A stretch of DNA of 64,000 nucleotides. Origin: Oncomelania hupensis. Lineage: Eukaryota; Mollusca; Gastropoda; Littorinimorpha; Pomatiopsidae. Within the stretch, counting starts at the first letter, position 1. Each line of letters begins with the position of its first letter. The stretch covers positions 54,443,821-54,507,820 of the forward strand of contig CM072526.1 of the NCBI GenBank assembly GCA_036898135.1. Reading direction: 5' to 3'. The notes below the pieces were generated by a model that did no database searches, was not told where the DNA came from, and was given only the letters and a program-made list of their open reading frames with translations. A program made the translations under genes and the position numbers. Below, one piece after another: positions 1 through 11,410 of this stretch.

Positions 1-1139
1 TATTTTATTTAACAAAATGTATGGCTGGACAGATTAATAATGATTTTAACTTGGTTACATACTTTTTAACTGCATTAATACAACTGGAAAAAGTCGAAAC
101 ATTTGAATAAATAATGTATTTTTGTATATATTCATTATATAATAGAAATCTACCGATTGTCAAAGCTGTCTCCATAATTTTTTTTAATCACAAGTATGAA
201 GTTGCAACCACACAAATGCTGAACGAACTAGAAACAAACGCGCGCTTCCAGTTCGAAACACGCCTTTTAAGCACGACTAGTCAAAAACATCTTAAAATAG
301 AAAAAAAAATTAAAGTAAAAAAATCGGAATTTCGGAATTTTAATAAGTAATCCGTATTCTTCTCATGAAAATCGGAGAAAATACGGAAAATCCGTAGATG
401 TGCACAGGTCTGAATATTTAGAGTACTCATCCTGAATACTTCAATCTGCATAGGACAAAATACTAAAGATTTCAATTGTTAATTTGGTTGGATGTCCTTT
501 GAGATTGAACTATTGAGGGTAACACTTTCTTGATAACAGAACCACAGACGGCAAAAACGTAACTACGTGTTCTCCAATTATTTGTGTCTCCACTAACCAT
601 AGCAGGAGATTCACACTAGCAGTGCCATCTTGATTCATCCAACCTGTCTGCTTTCTTCTCTCTATCTCTCTCTCCCAAATAATTTCATGCACATAAAATT
701 GTAGCACGCAGTGCTGTCACTTCTTTCGCCTACAATTCTGAAGCGTCCAGAACTTGTGGAGAATGGTACATAACCAGTAGTTGTTTCCTGTAACCTTTCG
801 GTCGCTGGCAGAGGCGTTTGGGACCTCTATTTCTCTGGGCCAGCTTAATGAGGATGGTGCTCCTCTAATCTCTCTCAAATAATTGATACGCATTGCTAAA
901 AGCAGCTGCATCATCGCTATCTAAGAGTCATCTTTTGTTGTTGATCCCTACTTTCATGTAAGCATCCTCAGAAATTCGGATCAACTGCTTGCATAGCGTC
1001 CATTTTTTTTTAAAGACGAACTAACGTCGTATAAGTAAATAAAAGGGAAATTTTCCTGACGACTTCGGTACTGTTTTTCAACCTTTTAGAAGCAGTTCAT
1101 CAAACGCGTATCACATGACGTACTCGTACAGTTAATGTG
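1..1139. other. AT-rich intergenic DNA, no gene seen
   Basis: Lies 3' of gene 1. Short open frames on both strands lack splice-bounded coding character. The stretch near 810-870 (ggccagcttaatgagg and following) matches part of the SINE tails at 7200-7260 and 12200-12255, so an old SINE fragment is probably present. Nothing else is recognised. Confidence 0.5.
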
Positions 1140-1245
1140 AAGAATGCAACCACATCATTCTAATGAAAAACGCCACAAGACTGCAACCACGTCGTTCTAA
1201 TGAAAAACGTCACAAGTCTGCAATCAGTCATTCTAAAGAAAACTC
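1140..1245. repeat. Short degenerate tandem repeat
   Basis: Three imperfect units of roughly 42-45 bp repeat the theme 'tgcaaccac.tc.ttctaa' followed by 'gaaaaacg.cacaag'. The third unit is shortened. No coding content is seen. Confidence 0.6.
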
Positions 1246-1581
1246 CCTGTTCAAAGTGACACGACCTTATGCCATTTAACAGGTCCAGTGCGTCTCAAAC
1301 ACATCACAATTGCACGAACACGGCGCACTGCACATTGTTCGACACCAGCAGCAAGCTCAGTGTGTTCTTCTAACGTCCGGCGGGCTTATCGTTCAGCAGC
1401 AATGTTGTAAAGTCTCAGACGGAAAGTCACTTTCAACATCTCATCAATCTGGACCACTGGTCTCGTCAAAATCACAGTCAGATGTGTGTAAAACATAAAA
1501 TTCACCAAAAGATATGTGCAGCTGCATTATTCACAAGTGTTACCTTTTTCCTCATCTACTTCTATGTAGCCTGTAAAAGTG

Positions 1582-2807
1582 TCAGTTGAAAAGTGCTTTA
1601 TAATCTGTGCCGTTGGGGGGCTTTACCATCGGTATCTCTCTGCCAGCAAGACGAGCGGGAGCTATTTCATTTCCGTCTGGACCTCTGTGTACGTCTGTTC
1701 TGTCTTCAGCGCTTTTCGTAGCACCGCTTGCTTCATTTCCCGCTGCGTGTTGATTGCTGACAATTTGCCAGTCTTCTGGAAGATTCCTGGTCGATGATTC
1801 CAAATCTACATCAGAAGTTGTAGTTCCCTCGTTAGAAGAAGCGTCTCCTTCTTTCTCAACGTGAAAATTCAATCCGTGGCTGCTTGTATCCTCTAAATTT
1901 CTCTGTGAATCTTTATCCTGGGAGAAAGAAGTGGGCGTCATGCCGTCACCTTGTACAATTCCGGTCAGACTTTTTACTGAGCGGTCAGCACTGGTCTTCG
2001 AAGCGGCCCTGGTGAACATAGATGTTGCATGTTCGGTTTCACGTGTAAATCGTGCTGATCGTCGTCTGCTCATTTCCGCACCCGAGGTATAAGAGACGTC
2101 TGGATGGCCACGAACACTGGTCGATAGTCTTTGACTACCCCGAGTGCTGCTTTCGGCTTTTCTGCTAACAAACGGCGAAGTAACCTTTTTATCTGGTTTT
2201 ACTTTGGCTTGTTCGTGATTGTTTGTCTTCCACCGAGGAGGGATTGTCTGCGCGTCTTTGATGATGGTGGACAGTTGAAGGAAACCGTGTGTGGCGGTTT
2301 CATCGTCTCTTTGTACAGGGGATTCTTCAGACCTCTTATAAACGGAAGTGGATATTTGATTGTCAGTCATTGTTTCAGTATCATACGAAGTGTCTTCTGG
2401 TGTTCCTTGCTGAGCGTCTTTTGAAATGTCATCAGAATCTTCAGTGGGCATCTCAGTTCCAGCTCTGTACGCTTCAGATACATCTCTGACATTGTCGTCT
2501 ACGTAACTTAGGGGCAAATTCACGGAACTGTTTCTTGGAGAGACAACCTCTACTTTAGACTTTGCCGTTGTGGGAGATTCCAAGCTGGCTTCACGATTGA
2601 CAGCATTTACTGATTTGTTGTGTGGCAGATATGTCAGCGGTCGTTTGTTGACCTCTGTAGACCGTCTAAAGATGTGAGGTACAGTGACTCCTGAAATACC
2701 TTCCGTCTTTGCAGTGGCTGGGGAAAACGGAGATTTGAGCACTGAAGGAGTTGAAGACAGCTGACTGGATCGTGTAGTGTTGATCACTTGTTCTGTTTCG
2801 GTCGTAG
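1582..2807 (-). CDS. Gene 1 exon 10: Ser/Thr-rich C-terminal tail and stop
   Basis: The acceptor is tgatcgcag at 2808-2816, read on the minus strand. The first two bases complete an Ala codon left by exon 9 (phase 1). The exon runs open for 407 codons to TGA at 1584-1582. The peptide is rich in Ser, Thr, Glu, Asp and Arg, with many SS/ST/TT pairs and no cysteine cluster or membrane segment. Possible N-glycosylation sites include NTT, NSS and NGT near the two ends. It looks like a disordered, possibly heavily O-glycosylated tail (inference). The C-terminus ends in KALFN, which is not a GPI-attachment signal. This is the largest exon and has no introns. No clear AATAAA is seen in the first 500 bp downstream. 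Confidence 0.75.
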
Positions 2808-5800
2808 CTGCGATCATAAACAGAAAGCATCTGTTGTTAGAAGGTTCTGGTGTTTGCAAATTTGTTAACGTTCAGCTAAACGACTATAACTCTGAATAGC
2901 TTTGCAAATTATATTTAATGAATAAGTCACCATCCATAATCAATCAATACCAATCATTCGTTTGCATTAATCATAATAATTTTTTTTATTTCCATACAAT
3001 TTCTTATCCCGACATTTTAGCATAGCACCAAATAACCCTCCACCACGGTTTGAGTCTTATTGTGCCTCTGGGTCATTTTGAGTTATTTGTGCTATCATAA
3101 AGTATTTTGAATGCCAATTTCATTGGAAAAAAACGTTTAAAAATCCGACGAATATTCTCGGAGCTACATGCTTTTTGCTTTGCCCCCCCTCAAAAACGCG
3201 ATTCTGAGAAATCTCGAAATTTGTGTTTACAAACTGTAAGACAGTAATGTCCTTAGCAACCATGCATGGATCTTAATGAAATTTGGCACTGTAATCTAGC
3301 ACAGCATTAGCAACACACACACACATTTTCATTTCAAAGTATGAAGTACTTTTATTTGTACACTTTTTTAAAATACATGTTAAAATGCATGTTTTACTTA
3401 GTTAACATTTTTATGCAGGCCGATTGCTACTAGTAATAATTTTATTCATAACAATATTAAAATCATTACAAATGAGCAAATGTCAACAATTTGTATGAAA
3501 TAGCAGCATAAAATAAAAAAGTATGTGGTCTAAAAATTGTTTAATTTTTTCAGGAGGCGGGGGGCAGGGGGTGAGGGGTGGGTGATTTTAATCACAAGCC
3601 ACCATGAAATTATCCTAAATTAATGTTTACCCAGAGACATACAATTTTAGTTCTTTTCCAAGCAAATAAAGCTTTAAGTTTCTGATACCCCAAAAAATAA
3701 AAATAAAATTAAATGATGCATTTCGTTGTCTGTGTCACTAGTTTCCTCTTCGTGTTCTAGGCCTACACCATCACAATCACTTTCGACACCACCACTCACT
3801 TCATCATCACTTTTCTCCTCGTCCTCGCTTAAATCACCGGTATCTTCCAATTCTAGAGATGTAAAATACTCTCTTATCAGACTTTCTAATTCTTCTGAAT
3901 CTTTTTGGTCCGTAATATTTGCATCTCTGGCCGAATTCAACGCTTTTGCGACGAAAGCTTCGGAGACGCCACGAGCAGCCATGTTGCAAAATTTTAATTA
4001 CCTTCCTGCTGGATGGTTGGTTGACGTCACGCGCAGATATTTGCCAATCATGGAGCGAGCTTCTCCTACATGGTGACGATTTGTTTACAGGGGCATTTCC
4101 GGAGAACTATTATTTTTAGCCTATCGTTTTAGCTTTCTATTTCGAATCAACCAATCGTATTCTACATAGTTTAAAAGCTGAGACAAAGACCTTTCAATCG
4201 GTGCATAATACGTCGGGTCGACTCGAAAAGCATAGGGAGGACAGGTTGTTCAAAAGAAGTGGTTTTGGCAAGATTTTCTCACCAAAACGGGATAGGTGGT
4301 GCTTTTAAAACACATTTATAATACTTTTAGAAGTGAGTTTTAGCAAAATTCCAACGGAAACATGTAGATAAATGATTAAAGAATCAGCAACAACTAAAAT
4401 CTCCAAACCGACAACGCACACCCCCTGCACCTATTTTCAGTGATTGCTCGGAATGGACTGAGGCGCAATACGACTCATCCCGTGGTGGAGGGTCACAATA
4501 TGCAGTTTACTGGAAAGAACATCTTTAATTCTCAAACCGTTGTAGTTTGTATTGACATGGCAACAAAAGCCTTGGTTACCTTTTAGTGATGGTTACAATC
4601 TGTGCAATTGGTCTGAACAACTTGACACTTACAGACATTCACTAATGATAAAATATAGTACCTATTTCAGCCACTCACAAACTTACACAACTTTATCAAT
4701 CAATACATCAATACTACAAAGCCAAATCTAATGATCATAGTTCTGTTTCCATAGTTTAGGCTGCAATACATGCCATCAACCAACGGACCAGTATCAAGGG
4801 GCGCAGTTGGCTCGGTTGGAGAAAAAAATCAACGGTAAAACAACTGAAGCATTGACAGTCAAGCGACATTAACATTGCAGGCAACAGCAATATAATGACA
4901 ATATAATAATACAATATATATTCTGAACATAAACCGAGGTCTTGTCTGTGCACGAAGGCATTACGTCTCGCGGACTTTAAAGATCCTGACGCTCATGTCC
5001 TCAACGGCTACATACATACACCCAGCAAGCACTAGGACTTTGCTCCCCGATCGCTGAGGATGGTGCTCAGTGGTCAGGGGCGTCAGACGTTTGCCAAAGG
5101 CAGCAAGTGGGCCTCTCTGGCGTCCGGAGTTAGATCCTGCCTCAGCCAGCGCCTTCAGCTGCTCTTGAGCTGGAGAAGCGCTTTGAAGGAACGATGAAAT
5201 ACTAATACAACAATAAATAATACATAACGTTGAATCCAAAAGCTTCCAATGCCCCATTGTGGAAACATGGGTGTTGACAGTTCAGCTTTGTTGTATATAG
5301 ACATTTGCGCCAGGAAAGCTAATAACCTTAAGCAGTCTCCTGAAGGATGGAGTACGCTGGTTAAACGATCATTTGTGGTGCCATAACGACCTTTGAGTTA
5401 CGGGATAAAATAGGATAGGATAGGATAGAACCCTAAATTACCTTTGTACAGCTGGGGATAGATGTAGTATTTGTGTTTGATCTGGGCCATGGAGTCGCTG
5501 TTGCAGAGGGAGGCAGCGCAGAAACACCATTCAACCTCTCGGCCCCACATCTGCTGCACCCGACAGCCTAGGTAGTCTGTGGTGATGGCGCTGCTGGTCC
5601 AACCGTCCGCGCACCCACGATAGATCACTGCAACACCGGCGTTTGGTTTAGTCAGTCAGTTAGTTGGTGGACCGATTGGTTGTGATTGGTTATTGATGTA
5701 TGTACGTACGTATGTAAGAAGGTTGATTGGTTAGTTAGTCAATTAATCACTGCAACACCGCCGTTTGGTTTAGTCAGTCGGTTAGTTAATTCACAGATAC

Positions 5801-6405
5801 CGAGTGTGAGTTGGTTGGCTGTGGTTGGTTATTTATGTATGTATATACGTTTGTAAGAAGGTTGATTAGTCGATTAGAACTAAAGAGACCAATAATATTT
5901 AAACTGGGATCGGAAACGCTGCAGGTATACTATCACCTCCATGACTTACATAATTATGGCATGACTTGCATATAGCATGACTTACATATGGCATGGCTTA
6001 CATATGGCATGTCTTGCATATGGCATGTGCCTTGTGGTCTATCAACTTCACTTGACATAGCCATTCAATATTTCTACCCCTACACCGTCAGACAGACATC
6101 AGCCACAGAAGAACCCACGATGTGTAAGGCCGTGTTACCTCCGTCGTCTTTTCTAACAAAACACTTGTGTGAGGCCGGGCAGGCGGTCTTGCCAATGTAG
6201 GGAGCTTTCTGGATGTCCACCGTCTCCCCACACATGGGGCTGTCGCTGTAGCAGTCCCAGCAGAAAAATTCTGAAACGATGGTAGTATAACACTCTGTAA
6301 TAATATATGAACCATACACTCTTAAAAACAACAATATAAACGTCTGCGGTAATATATTAACAGCAATACACTTTTTTTTTTAAAAACACCAATACAAAAC
6401 TTCTT

Positions 6406-6494
<89 letters not shown>

Positions 6495-9400
6495 TAGGGG
6501 TCAGAGGTGGTGTGAGAGATGAATGAGGGAGGGGATTGGAGAGGGAGGGGGGACAGGAACAGACAGACGCAAATAGAATAAAATCAACAAACCCCAAAAC
6601 AAAAGTGCGTGCCAAGATAGCGAAAGAAAATAGAACATATTAAACGACATGCGTCTTTGGAATCTAAATTAGTCCTCTGAACACAAAAGGTCACAATTTT
6701 TGTCAACACTAAAGGCGCGCAACTCTTGCCCTTTCTATTTAGCAGCCAGGTTGTCTCCGTTTGGTTAGGGATAGGAACAAGCGGAAACAACGCGCCTAGC
6801 ATGTTGACCGTCAAACATGGAGAAGCTAGCAGACGCAGAAATGTGCACTTTGTTAATTGTTCCTACACGCAGCCCAAACGTGAAAAACGCTATTTGAAGT
6901 CAGTTGAGGAAACACCCACTCAAACAAAAGGGATGCAGTCACGCGCACGCAAGCAATATTTTCCTCGCAGTTTCTTCAAACAAAAAATACAAGAAAGAGG
7001 ATAGGGGTTAGGGGGGGATAGGAGGGCGGGATAGGAGGGGGGATAGGAGGGGAGGCGGGGGAAGTGGGTGTAGGGGATGCAGAGATTTTTGTTTGACAAA
7101 ACGAAGCACAAAATTAGTGCCTATAGGAAGACAAGGTAAAAAAAAGGTAAAGGTAAAGGTGGTCCCATAGCCTTGTGGCCGTAGGTGAGCGTGATGTTGG
7201 AGATCACACTTATCTTGGGCCAGCGTAATGAGGGTGATGCCCATCTCTCTCCCTCGCTGCTTTACCTTCCACACTCTTAAGAGAGTAGGTACTCAGTTAC
7301 AGTTGAGTCTTAACTGGGGGCGTTGTTATTTGTCGCTTCACGGTTTGCGGTCACCCATCCAAGTGCTAACCGCACTGGACGGTGCTTAACTTGCGACACA
7401 GTAGCGAGTGCTCCAACCACTGCGCTATCCGACACCCCGTTTGTGTACAACGCAAGAAGGAGGTGTCTTGCCTCAAGAGACGGAACTGGAGTGTATGGAT
7501 ATCAGCTTCTTGGATATCACCCTTATTACAAGCTTTCCTCCGTAGAATAAAGGAATGATAGTGCACAATTATTGTTCCTGCATCAAAATATCCAATAACC
7601 AATGGCACAACAGCCTGCAAAGGAACATTATAGGCTAAATACAAGAAACACTACAAGAGTGGCTCTGGTAAAAGTGGCTCTGGTATCTGGGGTGGCCTCG
7701 TGGCGCAGTGGATAAGTCGCCGGTTTCCTATGCCGAAGGTCGCGGGTTCGATTCCCGCAAGGGGCGAACGTATGTGACTTAGGTACGAGACTATTGAGGT
7801 CACCGAGGGTTTTCTCCGGGCACTCCGGTTTCCTCCCTCCCTTCAATAATGGTACAGGACGCAGTCAATATAAAAATTTCAAAAATAAAAATTCGATTTT
7901 CTTTCCGTCTTCTAATAGCGATCTCCCTGCCTTTACACCACCTGTTTGAGTGATGGATGTGTGTTTGGTATGTGTGAGGGTGGATGAGACAGGTGAGCGT
8001 GTATGTTGGTATAGGTCGCCGCGCTTTGAGCCTGAATGATTTGGGGTAAGGCGCGTATAGCATCCTGTATTATTATTATTATTATTATCTAAAATTAAAA
8101 CAAAGTGCATAAAAAGGCACTGAATTTACACAACAAATTGCAGTACCCTCTAGTAGGCTCAGAAAACACTAATATTTGTCAGTTTCAGCAGAATATACGA
8201 AATAATGATGCATTTATAAACATTAAATTTCATATTAATTAATTGTTCGACAAGATAAAGATCTTTTTGGGAGTTATGGAGTAAAATACAACACAAAAAG
8301 TAATACATTATTAGCCTAAATTGTGTTTAATAGTTATAACTTGGTGCCTGTAGACAATCAAGCGACATTAACCCACTTACAGACCTAGTATTACTACTTC
8401 AGAAAAAGTAGTTGCTGAGTTGCGCCAGTGTCTCCTCTTTCGTAATTGGTCATTTGTTTTAGAAACAACAACTGTACATAGCCGTTTGAGACCGTAGTCT
8501 GACCCAGGTATCAGCGGTAAATTTAGAGTCAGGTTTCCCGGAAATCGCGATCCGCTCGGAAGAGTTACCTGCCCTTGCATCGGAACTGCCTACCTACACA
8601 CACCTTTTGAATGGGTGAAAGTTGGCTGCCAACATGAAAGAAGTTCTCAGTACGTTGACGGTCTGCTTTATAAAATTTCATTTTCTTATTTACTATCTTC
8701 ATATTGTAGTACTAAATTCTAAGGTGAAGTGGCTTACCTTGGAAATTGATGTCATTGGTGATGTCATCGTGAGTACTGACGTCGTGAGATTCCACCACTT
8801 CGTTTTGCTCTAATCCTTTCTTTTCCGACCACTTGTTAGGAGGTCCCTTATAACCGTCTTGCTGCCCTTGGGGTGGGGGCGAGGCCGTGGGATGCGGTGT
8901 CCAAGGCACAGGCTGAAGATTAATTTAAAATTGATTTCGTGTTTGATGTACTGTTCGTAACTGTACAATGATCTCACTTCTGACAACATGCAATGTCAGG
9001 ATGTAGTGGCTATGACCCAGCTGAATAATCTTAAGTTTGCTTATATTTCTAATTTTAAAATCAACACTTTGTTTTTAAGCCCGGCAGCGTACCCGGTAGA
9101 TGTTTTGCTTTGTTAAAAACATATCGGTTACATTAAATATCGTATACATTCAAATCGACCATGTAGGTCCTCTCTCGACCTGCTAGCAGGCTCATTTGTC
9201 AACGTCCAGTCTTACTATCTTTCTGATCAACTTTCAATCTCAACACCGCTGGATGATGTAAACAACACTACACTTAGTCTAGACCATCCATCCAATCATG
9301 CATCCATCCCAATAGTTATTCATTCGTTCATTCGCACCTTTTTCGTGATCCCTTCTTCTTCGTGATCTCTGAGCCACCACGGCTTAATGTGTCCCCATCC

Positions 9401-9645
9401 GTCTCCCCACTTCCATGTCTCCGTCGTCGACTTGTCCTCTGACGCCGCTGCTACGTCATTCCAGGCTTTCACGTCATCTTTTCCGTCATTCCATACTTTG
9501 ACGTTATCGCTTTTGGCTTCAGGTTCGTCGTATTGATCGTCATAATCGTCCGAAGACGATGACACGCCTGCCGGATGTGTATGTACCCTGCCCTTCACTG
9601 GGAAGTCCCATCTATGGACAGCGATGGTAAATATATAGCTCACTG

Positions 9646-9682
<37 letters not shown>

Positions 9683-9749
9683 GATGATGATGATGATGCT
9701 GTTGTTGTTGTTGTTGATGATGATGATGATGATGACGATGATGATGATA

Positions 9750-9829
<80 letters not shown>

Positions 9830-10628
9830 ATAGAGGAGGCCAACTATAATAACAACAATCGTCACAGCATTCAAGCACGGCAACATTTACAACAATAGGA
9901 ATAAACCCACAGGCACAACAAAAGCAGGATCTTCGTAACAACTAGAAGAACAACAACAACCATAAAATCATCAGTAACTACACCATTCACCATCACTTTC
10001 CTTCCCACGGCAGGATTCTGTTTAATAGTTATCATCACCACCATCATCATCATCATCATCATCATCACCACCACCACCACCATGACCATCATGAAGATGA
10101 AGACACGTACCCTTCACCATCGTTTTCCTCCACCCACTGAGGCGCTCGCCACGTTGACACCTCCGTGTGTTCGTCCCACACGCCATCGCCCTCTGTCTCC
10201 CAGTGTGGCCGGTCGGAATCGGCGTGCCAGAACCACAGCAGGTATTGGGGATCCGAACTCTTTTTCCCTTGGCGCTCTAGGTAGTGCGGGTTCAAGTCGT
10301 CGAACGTGTTCTTCTTCTTGGCCGCGACGGTCTGCTCCACATAGTGTCCTTTGTCGCCGCCGCCTTTCTGCGACACTTCACTTTCGGTGTGGCCTTTGCC
10401 CTAGGGTGACAAGGAAGGAAATTTAATGCGTTGGTAATCGGCCGTGCGTTTGAATTATTTCCCTCTACAAGATACGGTCCAATTAAAGGAGAAAGGGTAT
10501 TAAAGAGGATGGCATGAAAAAAATGATGAAGAACAAAAGAAAGAAGACGAGGATGTCGATGAAGGAGGATCGGAGGATGTGGAAGAGGAAGAACAGCATG
10601 AAAGAGAAGATGAACGTGGTAGACGAGA

Positions 10629-10727
<99 letters not shown>

Positions 10728-11331
10728 ATAAAGAAACAAACAAAGAAGGTAAGAAAAGAAGAATGAAAGAAAGACCCAAACAAATTGATGAATAACATGT
10801 TACAAAGGTAGCCTTACCTCAACTTCTCCGCCTCCGCCATCTTTCTCCCAGTCGCTGTGATCGTCCCATTCCTCTTTGGGGAAGGCCTTGACCTCCGGAT
10901 AAATCTTCATCGACAGCATGTCCATTGAGCCACCGTTGCAGTAATCCTGAACACATTTTGAAATGAAACTAATACTTCAATGACGCAGATTTACTTGTCC
11001 CACCATTTGCAATTATGCTGTACGCCATGTATACAGAAACTAATGCCAGACCACAGGGACATGACACGCTATAATTCAATCCTCAATAGCAAAGCGGTAA
11101 ATAGCGTACCTATGTATCATACAGTGGCCCATCAGAATGTGTCTTTGGAGAAGAGAATCCGCCGCTCAAGCCGTGTAAGAATGAACATGTAATATATTTA
11201 TTTATTTAGATCGAAAAACGCAATCCTTAACGGGGAAGACATTGATATACGACAACACTCGAGAATGGACTGGCTTGACATTGAGCGAAGCCATGAGGGT
11301 TGCTGAGGACAGAGAAAGATCGAGTACGCTG

Positions 11332-11410
<79 letters not shown>

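Noticed and set aside
4961..5257. A 98-codon minus-strand frame that could be taken as the next exon of gene 1
   Set aside because: It is a SINE2 copy, the same sequence occurs at several other places, and its splice phases do not fit exon 9 and exon 10.
5386..5427. Telomere-type (GGATA)n array
   Set aside because: It is the tail of a LINE 3' end; the same tail follows LINE coding sequence at 63700-63730.
7688..7770. A tRNA gene at the head of SINE1
   Set aside because: No convincing anticodon stem, and the same head plus body recurs inverted at 25170-25605.
9320..9941. Long frames of poly-Ile, poly-His, poly-Ser, poly-Met or poly-Asp
   Set aside because: They are readings of trinucleotide arrays open in several frames at once. 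Only the flanking part at 9338-9587 is an exon.
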